This document shows, in pieces, positions 6,737 through 15,859 of a DNA stretch of 64,000 nucleotides (positions are counted from its first letter, which is position 1; every line of letters begins with the position of its first letter). The stretch lies in the NCBI GenBank assembly GCA_040754075.1, contig JBFMDH010000005.1, forward strand, positions 186,001 through 250,000, in the 5' to 3' direction. The translations under genes were made by a program, and so were the position numbers. This stretch comes from Acidobacteriota bacterium (GTDB lineage: Bacteria > Acidobacteriota > Blastocatellia > UBA7656). Under the pieces are notes generated by a model that was given only the letters and a program-made list of their open reading frames with translations, had not been told where the DNA came from and did not search any database.

Positions 6737-9700
6737 TGCTCAAGCGGCACGCCGTAGAGCGCCGCGACTCGTTCATCAATCTCACGCTCGATTTTGATAA
6801 TCGTTTCGGTGAACGCATAAGTTTCATCGCGGACGTTGTTGAAGAGTTTATCGAGTCTGTCTTGCTGTGAACGATTCGGTTTAAGGCGACGCATAAATTC
6901 CGTTTCTGTCAAAGCCCAAGGCTGTTCAAGCGGATTGCGACTGCTTGATGCGGCAGGCGATATGCCTAAATCTAAAAGGAATCGTTCAACCCGCTTGCGC
7001 CTTTTTGTATGCAGGTCTTGCGTCTCTTTCGCAAGCTTGGCAATCACATCCCGCTCGGTTGTCGACGCATCTGGGATTGGCAGATTCTCCATATATTGCC
7101 CAAAGAAGCGCATATAACCACCGCGGATTTCGCTACTGATTTCCCGAAAATAATTTTCTATCGCTGAAGAATTCAATACCCCTAATAGAAACCAATCTTC
7201 AAGCGGGATAAAATACGTTGTGTTACTACTGTAATAGCCTTTACTGTCCATCGCGAATCGAATTTCTTTGGCAATGTCGGGAAATATGATTTTTGGGCGG
7301 GTGAAGAAAGCGGTGTATGCTACTTGCGGCTGTTGTAATTCATACCATTTCTGTCGGGTAGCCCGATTCTCAAGTCTTTCTCGGAATGGTCGCAAATAAT
7401 CACAGACTACAGGATAGAGTCGAATGTCTATACCATGTGGCAAATAAATCAAGTATGTGTCGTGAAATTGGATCTCGTATCGGCGAACATCATCCCCTTT
7501 TAGTAGAGGTTTAATCACCTCCTGGCAGTTTTTATCTTGAGCAATTAAATCTTCCCCTACTTGGCGATTAATGATAAACGCATCATTCAACCCGGTTTTA
7601 ACACCCCAGCCTACAAGCACATTTATAATTTCCTTTAATCGTGTTCCTCGTACGCTCATTCCTGTAATATCGCTAGATACTGCAAGACGAGGTTTCCCAT
7701 TTCTAAATTGGGTTGCTGAAATTCGTTGAGCAACTCGAATCACATACTCGCGAATACCTTCACTATAACAGGTTTGCAAATCTTCAACCGTTGCAGTCGT
7801 AGTTGGGACGTTATCTCGTTCCCGCTTTTGCCAAATAAAAATTGCGGGATATGCAGTTGCCTTAAAAACGGGCAAGTCTCCGAAATCAACGATGAGGTGA
7901 AATGCTTGTTTATCGAGCAAGTGTTGCCGAAGGTTTTCACCATATCCAGCGCGAAGCCATTTATTTGAAGAGATGAAAGCACCAACTCCGCCTTGTCTTA
8001 AAAGCTGATGTGCACGGTCATAAAAATAAACATATAAGTCAGCGCGTTCTGCATGAACATCAGGAAAATTTTGTTTCAATAGCGGTTTGATCGGCTTGAA
8101 AAGTTCCATACGAACATACGGCGGATTGGCAAGCACAATATCAAACCCTGCGTTGTTTTCATTCGCTGCGCGAATGGCTTCGCGCATTTCCGGCTCGAAG
8201 ACTTCGGCAAACTCCACTGCCCAATCAAATCCCGGCTCGCCTTCGTCTTTTACACTCTCCCAAGTCTTCAATGTCCGCTTCAATACCTCTACCTGTTTTT
8301 GCAACGTTGCGGCTTTCGCATGATTTTTTTCGGCGACGGCTTTGCGTATCTGTTGATTCAATCCTTCGATTTGCGCTTTCGCCAAATCCAATTTCTCTTT
8401 GCCCGGACGTTTCGGTTGATGTTTGAGGGCAAGAGCAATTTCGGCTTTGAGAGCGTCAATCTGTTTGCGCAATTCTTTTTTTCGCTCAGGCGCATCGCAA
8501 CGCATAAACTCGCTTTTCAATTTGCGAACTTCCTGAATCAGATAACCCCGACTCAAATCCAATTGCTGCTCGGTATCTTTGGGCGAAGGCGCAATCAAAC
8601 TGTCGCCGCAACCGATTTTGAAATCAAGGTTGGGCAAAGGTTGCGGCTTCTGTGAATCAATCGCCAGACTGAGCCATAAACGTAAGCAGGCAATCTGCAC
8701 CGCAAAACGGTCTTTATCTACGCCGTAAAGATTGTTTTCAATTATCGAGCGTTTGCGCTCGTAAATTGATTCATCATCGAGTTGATTGCTTTTGAACAAC
8801 GCGCCGCGCAGCCGCAAAAGTTCCTGCATCATGCCGAGCAGATACGCGCCGCTGCCGCAAGCCGGGTCGCAAACGCGCACCCGTTTCAAAGCTTCAAGCG
8901 TGGCTTCTGCATCTTTCAAACCGCCGGTGTCTTCCTCATCAACAAAGCGCGCGACCGCTTCAACCGGCGTATGCGTCGCTTCAGCAAGGTAATACTTCAA
9001 AGCTTCGCGGCACATAAACGAAACAATCGGACGCGGCGTGTAATAACTGCCCGATTCATGGCGACCCGTAACAAGTTCTTCAAAGACTTTGCCGAGCATT
9101 TCCGGGTCAACTGCGACCTGCACATCGAGCGGCGTAGATTCCGTGACGGTGAAATTGTAACGCTCGAAAAGGTCTAATATTTGCGCGAATGCCTGATTCG
9201 AGATTTCAACATTGCCTGCCTGTAAAATATTTTCTTTCGATAAGCTTGTCTCATCTTCTTCAGCGTCGAATAGCCCGCCATTTAAGTAAGGCACAATGCC
9301 CCGTTTGCTTATTAGAAATTGTTCATGCTGGGGATTGCTCATTTGCCCGGCATTGCCCATGCCATGAAAGAACAGCCAGTAAAGCCGGTCATTCAAAAAA
9401 TTTTCATTCGCATTTTGCGCGGCGTTAAACAAAGCGCGCAGATAATTTTTATCGCCTTCAAATAAAAGCCAGCCTTTTTTCTGAATGAAGTAAATAAACA
9501 TCAGGCGATTAAACAGGCGTTGCGTGTACAGGCGACAGGGTTCTTCTTGTTTGATGGTTTTGCGGACTTCGGTTTCAACATCATTGAAAACTTTGCGATA
9601 GTCCGCGAAGAATTTGTCGGTGACGGCTTCAACATCAAACGCGGCGCGCCATTGTTTGAGCCATGATTCCTTATTGGTCGGGTCTGCCGGATAACTGAGC

Positions 9701-10197
9701 GCGGGCAGATTGTGTTCACAAAGCGTGCGAATGTGCGTGTCGCCTTGTTGCCAACCGAAAATTGCCAGCGTAGCGCGGTTGGTGTCTTCGCCGCGAAAAT
9801 ATGCAAAGTCGAATTTGTTGAAGTTGTGGCTGGTGAGAATGAACAGCAGGTCTCCGAGTTCAAATCGTTGTCTGTCCGATTCATTGGCGGAGGCGCGCTT
9901 TTTCTTGACCAGTCCGCGTAACACACCGCGCAACGCGACAACCGAAGGTTTCTGTTCACCAAAATCAATCCAAAAAATCCCCCACGGTTGATTGCTGTGC
10001 ATTGGCGCGATCTGTTTAATGCTATTGATTTTCGCCGAGTGTTTGGCATCAAGTCGGAATTCTTCAGCCTCATATTCATAGAGCGCATCTTCAACATCTT
10101 CGATACCGTCTAATTCCCATTCGAGAACATCACGCAAATAGTCAATCAACCCGATGAAATTTTTGACTTGGTTAATGCGTTCGATTCCGTTGATCAT
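6733..10197 (-). CDS. Large N6-adenine DNA methyltransferase, Eco57I/type IIG-like
   Basis: 1154 residues. ATG at 10197 follows GTAGGAGATAA. Methyltransferase motif I is DPACGSGAYLLG and motif IV is LANPPYVRM, the NPPY signature of adenine-N6 enzymes. About 450 residues precede motif I, and a C-terminal part (SSEIRGGYMRFFGQYMENL) looks like a TaqI/Eco57I target-recognition domain. A coiled, charged insert separates motifs I and IV. I cannot see a convincing PD-ExK nuclease in the N-terminus. With the helicase at 11027-14194 it forms a probable restriction-like phage defence set; which protein cuts DNA is open. The stop codon is supplied by a REP element. Confidence 0.88.
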   Translation of the reverse strand: MINGIERINQVKNFIGLIDYLRDVLEWELDGIEDVEDALYEYEAEEFRLDAKHSAKINSIKQIAPMHSNQPWGIFWIDFGEQKPSVVALRGVLRGLVKKKRASANESDRQRFELGDLLFILTSHNFNKFDFAYFRGEDTNRATLAIFGWQQGDTHIRTLCEHNLPALSYPADPTNKESWLKQWRAAFDVEAVTDKFFADYRKVFNDVETEVRKTIKQEEPCRLYTQRLFNRLMFIYFIQKKGWLLFEGDKNYLRALFNAAQNANENFLNDRLYWLFFHGMGNAGQMSNPQHEQFLISKRGIVPYLNGGLFDAEEDETSLSKENILQAGNVEISNQAFAQILDLFERYNFTVTESTPLDVQVAVDPEMLGKVFEELVTGRHESGSYYTPRPIVSFMCREALKYYLAEATHTPVEAVARFVDEEDTGGLKDAEATLEALKRVRVCDPACGSGAYLLGMMQELLRLRGALFKSNQLDDESIYERKRSIIENNLYGVDKDRFAVQIACLRLWLSLAIDSQKPQPLPNLDFKIGCGDSLIAPSPKDTEQQLDLSRGYLIQEVRKLKSEFMRCDAPERKKELRKQIDALKAEIALALKHQPKRPGKEKLDLAKAQIEGLNQQIRKAVAEKNHAKAATLQKQVEVLKRTLKTWESVKDEGEPGFDWAVEFAEVFEPEMREAIRAANENNAGFDIVLANPPYVRMELFKPIKPLLKQNFPDVHAERADLYVYFYDRAHQLLRQGGVGAFISSNKWLRAGYGENLRQHLLDKQAFHLIVDFGDLPVFKATAYPAIFIWQKRERDNVPTTTATVEDLQTCYSEGIREYVIRVAQRISATQFRNGKPRLAVSSDITGMSVRGTRLKEIINVLVGWGVKTGLNDAFIINRQVGEDLIAQDKNCQEVIKPLLKGDDVRRYEIQFHDTYLIYLPHGIDIRLYPVVCDYLRPFRERLENRATRQKWYELQQPQVAYTAFFTRPKIIFPDIAKEIRFAMDSKGYYSSNTTYFIPLEDWFLLGVLNSSAIENYFREISSEIRGGYMRFFGQYMENLPIPDASTTERDVIAKLAKETQDLHTKRRKRVERFLLDLGISPAASSSRNPLEQPWALTETEFMRRLKPNRSQQDRLDKLFNNVRDETYAFTETIIKIEREIDERVAALYGVPLEQ

Positions 10198-10222
10198 CTT
10201 TAATTATCTCCTACGCTGAAAA

Positions 10223-10320
10223 GTAGCCCGACCGTCAGGGAGGGCTGATCAAAGCGGCAGTAGCCCGACCGTCAGGGAGGGCTGGCAGATACACTAAGCC
10301 CGCGCTGACGCTTGGGCTAC
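10223..10320. repeat. Cluster of three REP units
   Basis: Two forward units (10223-10246 and 10260-10283) and a diverged reverse unit (10297-10320, AGCCCGCGCTGACGCTTGGG). The cluster covers the 3' end of the DUF1016 gene and supplies its stop codon and last residues. Confidence 0.88.
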
Positions 10321-10870
10321 TGCTTGGTCGCTGGCGCGACGTTTTGGCAATAGCCGTGCGCTCGAATAGCATCCCGCCGATTTTCTTTTCAAGGGCGCGC
10401 GTGCTCCATCTCTCGATGCGGCACATTTCTGCGTAGAATTCCCGTTTTAGTGGGTCATCTATGTAAGCGAGTCGGCGAAAATGAGTCCAACTCAATTGTC
10501 TACTCAGTGCGTAGACAATTTGTTCATCAGAGAAACCCTCTGCGACACGCATCATGTGAAAGAGGTTCTCTTTGGTGTAGCCCTTGCCATATGCAGCCGT
10601 TAATTGTCTCGACAGCGTTGAGACAATTTCTTCGCCGTATTCGGCGCGCTTGAAATTTAAAATCTCCGAGCGGATGCGCGAGCCGATCTGCCAGTAGAGC
10701 ATCACGGTTCCGGCATTGACGGCTTGCGCGACCTGCCTGCGCGCTTCGTCAATCAACTGGCGGATGTCGCCAAGCAAGCGCGTCGCCATAACTTCCGCTT
10801 TGTCTTTGCGCGAAGCGCTTGCCGGTTTCAGAGATTGCCCATTTTTCTTTACGGTTTTCTTTGTCGCCAT
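10235..10870 (-). pseudogene. DUF1016 (YhcG-like) N-terminal domain, nuclease half lost
   Basis: 211 residues in frame. Residues 20-172 match the YhcG/DUF1016 N-terminal domain (LYWQIGSRI, YGEEIVSTLSRQL, LSWTHFRRLAYI, EKKIGGMLFERTA). Full-length members are about 340-370 residues and carry a C-terminal PD-(D/E)xK nuclease. Here the homology stops shortly after ERTA, and the last 28 or so residues are encoded by REP units on their opposite face. The protein therefore lacks its nuclease. It could still be made and bind DNA, but I read it as a remnant. DUF1016 genes are often carried next to restriction-modification genes, as here. Confidence 0.8.
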
Positions 10871-11026
10871 ACAGATACTGCCCGAAACGGATTGCCCAAT
10901 TATTTAATGAAGTTGAAAGTTGGTCAATGATTGCCGTTTGGTGTTTATCACAGTCATTGACTGACTCTCAACAAAAGCGCGATAAAAATATTGCAAACCG
11001 TTTTTGCCGAGCGGGTAAGTTTTATT

Positions 11027-14000
11027 TCAGGCAATCTCCATCCAGGCTTTTAAGACCGGCTTTATGCCAACCGGAGCCTGAACCTTTTTGAGGTACGAAT
11101 TTTTGACATATTTTTCTACCTTTGCGCGAATCTCGGCAAGCGTGTCGTCAGTAAGGGCGCGTTGGCGCGGCGTATCGGGCGTACAGCGAATCAAATTGAC
11201 GATAACCGAAGGCTCGTCTTCAATCTGTTCGCTCTGCAAATCATACAAATACCATGCGGTTTTGCCCTCTGCGGTTGACCAGGCGGCAGCGTCTTCATCT
11301 TTTTCGCTTAACTGAACCGGCAAGCGATAACAGAAAAAGACCGCTCTGGCATCAGGCGACGGGTGCGCTTTGCCGCTGAAAACCTTTTGCGGCAATCTTT
11401 CTAACCTTGCGGCTAACCCTTCATCTTTGAGCAATTCTTTGTATTCAAGGCGCAACTCTTCAACGGTCGTGCGTTCGCCTTCGTAAGCGTGAAGAAAATC
11501 GCGAAGGTCTTCAAAATCATCATCGGGTTTCAATAGCTTCCTGCCCTCAATGCCAAAGGTGCGCGAGATACGCAGGGTTTTACGGGCGACGCGATTATAG
11601 AGTTTAAGCAGATCATCGAGTTCATCGGGCGGCAGAAAATTCCAGTAAGCAACTTTGCCGCGCAAACGTTTTTGTTCGGGGTGGTCGGCAATGAGCCGGG
11701 TTTCAACCTGTGGATTCATGCGGCGGTCGATACGTCCGATGCGTTGCATCAAACGCACAGGATTCCAATGCAAATCATAATTGATGAGTCGCGTCGCGTC
11801 CTGCAAATTCAAGCCTTCGGATAATACATCGGTAGAAATCAGCACACGGATTTCTTCGCGGTCATCATTCGCCAAATTTGCGCTTGAGGTGCCATTGTAA
11901 TAAGGCGCAAATCGCTCAATCAATTTGCCGCGCTCCTCTTTCGTGCCGCTGTCAATTTTTGCTGCGCCGGCGATTCCGGCTGCTTGCAACTGTTCAAGCA
12001 AGTATTCAGCCGTGTCTTTGAATTCGGTAAAAATCAGCACTTTATTGGTCTTCAAAATCGCATCGGTTTTCAACAGGCGAATCAGCGCGCGCAGTTTGTC
12101 ATCATTTGATGGTTTGAATTTGTGGAGTTCATCGAGAAAATCAACAATCTGATCTAAATCCAAAAATGTCTCGTTAATGATTTCGTCAACTTTGTACTGG
12201 TCGCGGTCAAGTTCGGCGGTCGCCTCGAGAATCTCATCGGTTATGAGGTTGTCAAAATCTTCGTCGTCTTCGGTTTCGCCGAGGTCGCCTTGATTGGTGA
12301 ACAGGTCGGGTTGAATATTGACACGCATAAATCCGAGACGTTCGTTCTTTTGCGCTTTCCACCTTTCGAGCCGTGATTGTTCTGCGCGGTTGCCGTTTTT
12401 TTCAATAAAAGCGAGCAGTTTGGCGAGCAGCTTTTCACACGATTTTTGAAAAGCGTAGGTCGAACTTTCAAAGCGTTTGAGGAAATTGGTGCGAATCAAC
12501 GCCACCACCTGCTTTTGACGATTGTTGAGTTTGGTGTCCTGTTCACCTATTGAATACATCTCAGGATGATAAATCGCCAGGGAAAACAACGGGCTTTTTC
12601 TGGCAAAGGCTTTGTCCAAAACGCCGAGCAATCTGCCGTAGGTTTTTTTGACGGAATATTCGGCGATTTGCGGCGGCTGTTTTTGCGGAAAAAGCGTCAG
12701 CGCCGCGCCTTCTTTAATCTGACTTTCGCGGACATAAGAACGACTGCGTTGCACGACCAGCGCATTGAAAAGTTTATCGTTAACGAGAACCTGCTCGGCT
12801 TCGACCGCATTGGTTTCGATTTCATCAGGCAGCGTTTCGCCGGAGTTTGCGTCCGCGCTCAACCGCTCGCGGACGAGCTGTTCGAGAGCTTTCTCCTTTT
12901 CGCGGAAATATGACGGGATGGAATGAATGCCGAGTTTGTTTTTGAAATAATCGAGTTGACGACGCGAGAACAACTCAATCATATGTTGGAAATCACTGAG
13001 GTGATTATTGATTGGCGTAGCGGTGAGCAGAAAGAGTTGTTTGCCTTCGGCAAGTTCAAATAATTTTTGATAGCGCGACGTGCGATTGCGAAAATGGTGT
13101 GCTTCGTCTACCAGAATGACATCTGCCATCTCTTTGACACGCTCGAAATCTTTAGCTTTGCTTTCGCGATTCAAATCCGTGTGATTGAAAATAATGAGAT
13201 TGGAAAAAACGCCGTGCAGATGCGGCAGATATTCATCAATCGTGCGTTCCCAAACCGGCACGCGCGCGGATTTTGGAACCACCAGCGCGACACGCTTGCG
13301 GTCGCGTTCAACCAGCCGTTCAATCAACATCAAGCCAATAAAGGTTTTGCCGAGACCGACGCCATCGCACAGAAACGCGCCCGTATACTCACTGGCGATT
13401 TTCATCAGATGGCGATAGCCTTCGCGCTGATAGCCATCAAGAATTTTATAAATGCGCGACTCGCGCAGTTCCCATTCGCCGACGGTCATCTCCGCGCCGC
13501 GAAAATATTCGTGTAGGGCTTTGGCATAAATTTCAAACGGTTGATAGTCGCGGGTGTGGCGTTCGATGACGCGCAGAATTTCCGGCGTCACATCTTCGGC
13601 TTCCATCCAGTGCCGTTCATACCACTGTTGTAATTCCTTGACGCGCTGTTTTTCGTGAATATTCAATTCGACATTATCCGTCAGACCGGGAAAAGTAAAA
13701 TTGCTCGACCCGACGAGCGCCGCCGGTCCAACGACCGTCAATTTAGACTTTGTGATGTAGGCTTTGGCATGAAATTTCTTTTTCGTGTAAACCCGGCATT
13801 CAATTTTCTTTGTCGCCAGAGCCTGAACAATTGCCGGAACGCCTTTGAGAAATTCATTCTTCTCTTTTTCGTTTTCGATGCTGTCATCCAGTCGGTTTTC
13901 AATACTGCTTTTGAGCGCGTCAACAAAAGCTTTTTTCGTTCGTTGGGTCATTTCATCGCCCATCAAAATCCGCATCTTGTCGAGTTGTTGCCATTTGCCA

Positions 14001-14161
14001 TCAAGCGCCAGCAACGCGCCGATCTCGAAATAGCCGGTAGCGATGTCGAATTGATGAGAAATCTCCGCCCATTCCTTGAGATAGTCACGGACTTTCCAAT
14101 CGTCATCAGAATTATCAACGATGAAAAGTTCCGCGCCGGATTTGCTTTTTTGTTCGCTCAT
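11027..14161 (-). CDS. PLD-like nuclease / SNF2-type helicase fusion
   Basis: About 1044 residues from ATG 14161; an alternative TTG at 14194, one base after the upstream stop, would add 11. The first 200 residues hold a phospholipase-D-like domain (HAKAYITKSK...GSSNFTFPG), in which the HxK is kept but the usual Asp four residues later is not obvious. Then follow the SF2 motifs: DGVGLGKTF, VDEAHHFRN, LLTATPINN, and C-terminal VLISTDVLSEGLNLQ and QRIGRIDR. This RapA/SNF2-like engine plus PLD domain is known from restriction-like defence systems. It precedes the DUF1016 and methyltransferase genes on the same strand. Defence function is inferred. Confidence 0.88.
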   Translation of the reverse strand: MSEQKSKSGAELFIVDNSDDDWKVRDYLKEWAEISHQFDIATGYFEIGALLALDGKWQQLDKMRILMGDEMTQRTKKAFVDALKSSIENRLDDSIENEKEKNEFLKGVPAIVQALATKKIECRVYTKKKFHAKAYITKSKLTVVGPAALVGSSNFTFPGLTDNVELNIHEKQRVKELQQWYERHWMEAEDVTPEILRVIERHTRDYQPFEIYAKALHEYFRGAEMTVGEWELRESRIYKILDGYQREGYRHLMKIASEYTGAFLCDGVGLGKTFIGLMLIERLVERDRKRVALVVPKSARVPVWERTIDEYLPHLHGVFSNLIIFNHTDLNRESKAKDFERVKEMADVILVDEAHHFRNRTSRYQKLFELAEGKQLFLLTATPINNHLSDFQHMIELFSRRQLDYFKNKLGIHSIPSYFREKEKALEQLVRERLSADANSGETLPDEIETNAVEAEQVLVNDKLFNALVVQRSRSYVRESQIKEGAALTLFPQKQPPQIAEYSVKKTYGRLLGVLDKAFARKSPLFSLAIYHPEMYSIGEQDTKLNNRQKQVVALIRTNFLKRFESSTYAFQKSCEKLLAKLLAFIEKNGNRAEQSRLERWKAQKNERLGFMRVNIQPDLFTNQGDLGETEDDEDFDNLITDEILEATAELDRDQYKVDEIINETFLDLDQIVDFLDELHKFKPSNDDKLRALIRLLKTDAILKTNKVLIFTEFKDTAEYLLEQLQAAGIAGAAKIDSGTKEERGKLIERFAPYYNGTSSANLANDDREEIRVLISTDVLSEGLNLQDATRLINYDLHWNPVRLMQRIGRIDRRMNPQVETRLIADHPEQKRLRGKVAYWNFLPPDELDDLLKLYNRVARKTLRISRTFGIEGRKLLKPDDDFEDLRDFLHAYEGERTTVEELRLEYKELLKDEGLAARLERLPQKVFSGKAHPSPDARAVFFCYRLPVQLSEKDEDAAAWSTAEGKTAWYLYDLQSEQIEDEPSVIVNLIRCTPDTPRQRALTDDTLAEIRAKVEKYVKNSYLKKVQAPVGIKPVLKAWMEIA

Positions 14162-14195
14162 ATAAATGCCACTGTCGGCTTGCACACGCGACAAT

Positions 14196-15488
14196 TTATT
14201 TCATCCCTAATTTACTTTTCACCTGTCGGATGCTGTATTCGAGCCAGCCGCGTTCGTTGCTGTTTTTACAACGCGAACGCAACCCTTCCAAAGCTTTCAA
14301 TTTCGCTGCAAGCGCCGGGCGATTCGCCGCGTCCGCTGCAAGCGCCATATCGCTCAGATGCAAGGCTTCGATGGCTTCGCCGGCTTCGGCTTTTTGCATC
14401 GCGAGTTTTGCCACCGCGTCCGCGCCGCCCGCAAGCTTCACAACATCCGCATACACCGACGACGCGGGCTTTTCATACATGGTCGCGGGGTTTAAATCGA
14501 AATAGCCGACATAACCTTCGTAAATGCCGCGCACCGACCAACTCAACTTGCCATAACCTTCGCCAACATCCAACGCCTGCGGCAATTTCACTTCGTTCAT
14601 CAATGTCCACACATCTTTTCCGGCATTCATTCCCTTCACGGTTTCGTCATGCACATATTGAATGGCATCGCGATAGCGCGTCAGTTTTTTGACAATCTCA
14701 CTACTGCCGTGAATCGGCATCCCATGCGAAGGCAAGACGATTTCCGGTTTGAGCGCCAGCACTTTATTGAGCGAGTTGATGTAATCGAGTGCAGGGCGTT
14801 GCTCGGTGCCGCGCAAGGTGTAGATATTCGGGAACGAATCGTAATAGTTATCGCCGATGAACGCCGCTTTGTATTTGGGAATCCATACCGTCAAATGATC
14901 GGGCGTTTCGCCCGGTGTAGAGAAAATTTCAAACTTCACGCCGCCGAGTTCAAATTCATACTTGTCATCAAAAAGAATCGTCGGTTCGATTTTCGCGCCA
15001 TAATTGCCTGCCCACACCGTCGGCTCAGGAATTTTCAAGGAAAACTGCGCGGCATTGCGAAGGGCAAAAAATCTATTAAGCCGCGCTTGATAGTTCTGAA
15101 AATCGACATGTTTTTTCTGCGCGATGATTTGTGTGCCGGGTTGTTTCCAAGCCGAGATGCCGCCAATGTGATCGCCGTGAGCGTGCGTGAGGATGATGTA
15201 TTTGATGGGCGCATTGCTTTCAGCAGTGAGCAATTGTTTATGCCGCGCCGCGTTAAACGCAATCGAGGTATCAATGATGACATTGCCCGCAGGCGTCACA
15301 ACCATAAAACTGTTGCCGAAACCGATAGCTTGAAAAATCGCTTCGTTTACCTGCAAAGCTTTTTTCTGATCCTGCCCGGTTCTCAGCAGCACCAGCGGGT
15401 CATCAGCCATTTGCTCCTGTTGCGCAAATACGAAGTTGAAAGCAATGAGTAATAAAACAATCTGTGAAAAAATTTTAAGCGGTTTCAT
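14196..15488 (-). CDS. Exported MBL-fold hydrolase, alkyl-sulfatase-like
   Basis: 430 residues with an N-terminal signal peptide (cleavage near FAQQE). The metallo-beta-lactamase zinc motif THAHGDH is intact, followed by FSTPGETPDHL, FIGDNYYDS and a later SHGMPIHG histidine. The C-terminal part (VWTLMNEVKLP, YGKLSWSVRGIYEGYVGYFD) matches the dimerisation region of SdsA1/BDS1-type alkyl sulfatases. It is shorter than those enzymes and lacks the sterol-carrier-like end. Hydrolysis of sulfate esters outside the cytoplasm is plausible but not certain. Its stop is only one base from the possible TTG start of the helicase gene. Confidence 0.85.
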   Translation of the reverse strand: MKPLKIFSQIVLLLIAFNFVFAQQEQMADDPLVLLRTGQDQKKALQVNEAIFQAIGFGNSFMVVTPAGNVIIDTSIAFNAARHKQLLTAESNAPIKYIILTHAHGDHIGGISAWKQPGTQIIAQKKHVDFQNYQARLNRFFALRNAAQFSLKIPEPTVWAGNYGAKIEPTILFDDKYEFELGGVKFEIFSTPGETPDHLTVWIPKYKAAFIGDNYYDSFPNIYTLRGTEQRPALDYINSLNKVLALKPEIVLPSHGMPIHGSSEIVKKLTRYRDAIQYVHDETVKGMNAGKDVWTLMNEVKLPQALDVGEGYGKLSWSVRGIYEGYVGYFDLNPATMYEKPASSVYADVVKLAGGADAVAKLAMQKAEAGEAIEALHLSDMALAADAANRPALAAKLKALEGLRSRCKNSNERGWLEYSIRQVKSKLGMK

Positions 15489-15859
15489 GCAGATACCTCG
15501 CTGATTTGGGAGATTAAGAAATCATGGTGAGCGTCAATCACTCAATCATTTAACCGGCAATCAATGGTAAAAATTATTTCAAAGTTATGACGGAATGCTA
15601 TCGCGTCTATCATCAAGGTTCGTTTCCCGGCGGATGTGACGGATTGAGCGGATTCACGCGGATTTTTTGAAAACCGATAAATCCGTTTAATCGTTTATAA
15701 ATCCCGAAAAAATTTATCCGTCCTCATCCGCAGTATCCGCCGCATCCGCTGGGAAACGAACATACAAAAAAATGCCCGGTGGTTTTCCGTGCCAACCTTT
15801 AGGCATCATCGGTGGGCACGAAATCACCAGAGGTCTACGGGCAAACTATCGCCTGTCGT
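15489..15859. other. Gene-free gap with a long imperfect palindrome
   Basis: No gene is visible. The middle holds the GCGGAT-rich palindrome described at 15618-15763. The remainder is AT-rich sequence upstream of the MBL gene, presumably containing its promoter, and a short GC-rich piece downstream of the BNR gene. Confidence 0.6.
15618..15763. repeat. GCGGAT-type imperfect palindrome, copy 1
   Basis: The left arm starts GTTCGTTTCCCGGCGGATG and contains further GCGGAT steps. The right arm ends CATCCGCTGGGAAACGAAC, its near complement. The arms are about 100 bp apart through an AT-rich centre. Related elements lie at 33741-33875 and 44523-44660. Confidence 0.75.

Noticed and set aside
6733-14161. 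BREX or DISARM system
   Set aside because: The methyltransferase would fit, but BrxC/PglZ/BrxA and DrmA/DrmB are absent.
14649-15452. 267-residue plus-strand frame
   Set aside because: Antisense to the exported MBL gene, whose zinc motif and signal peptide are convincing.
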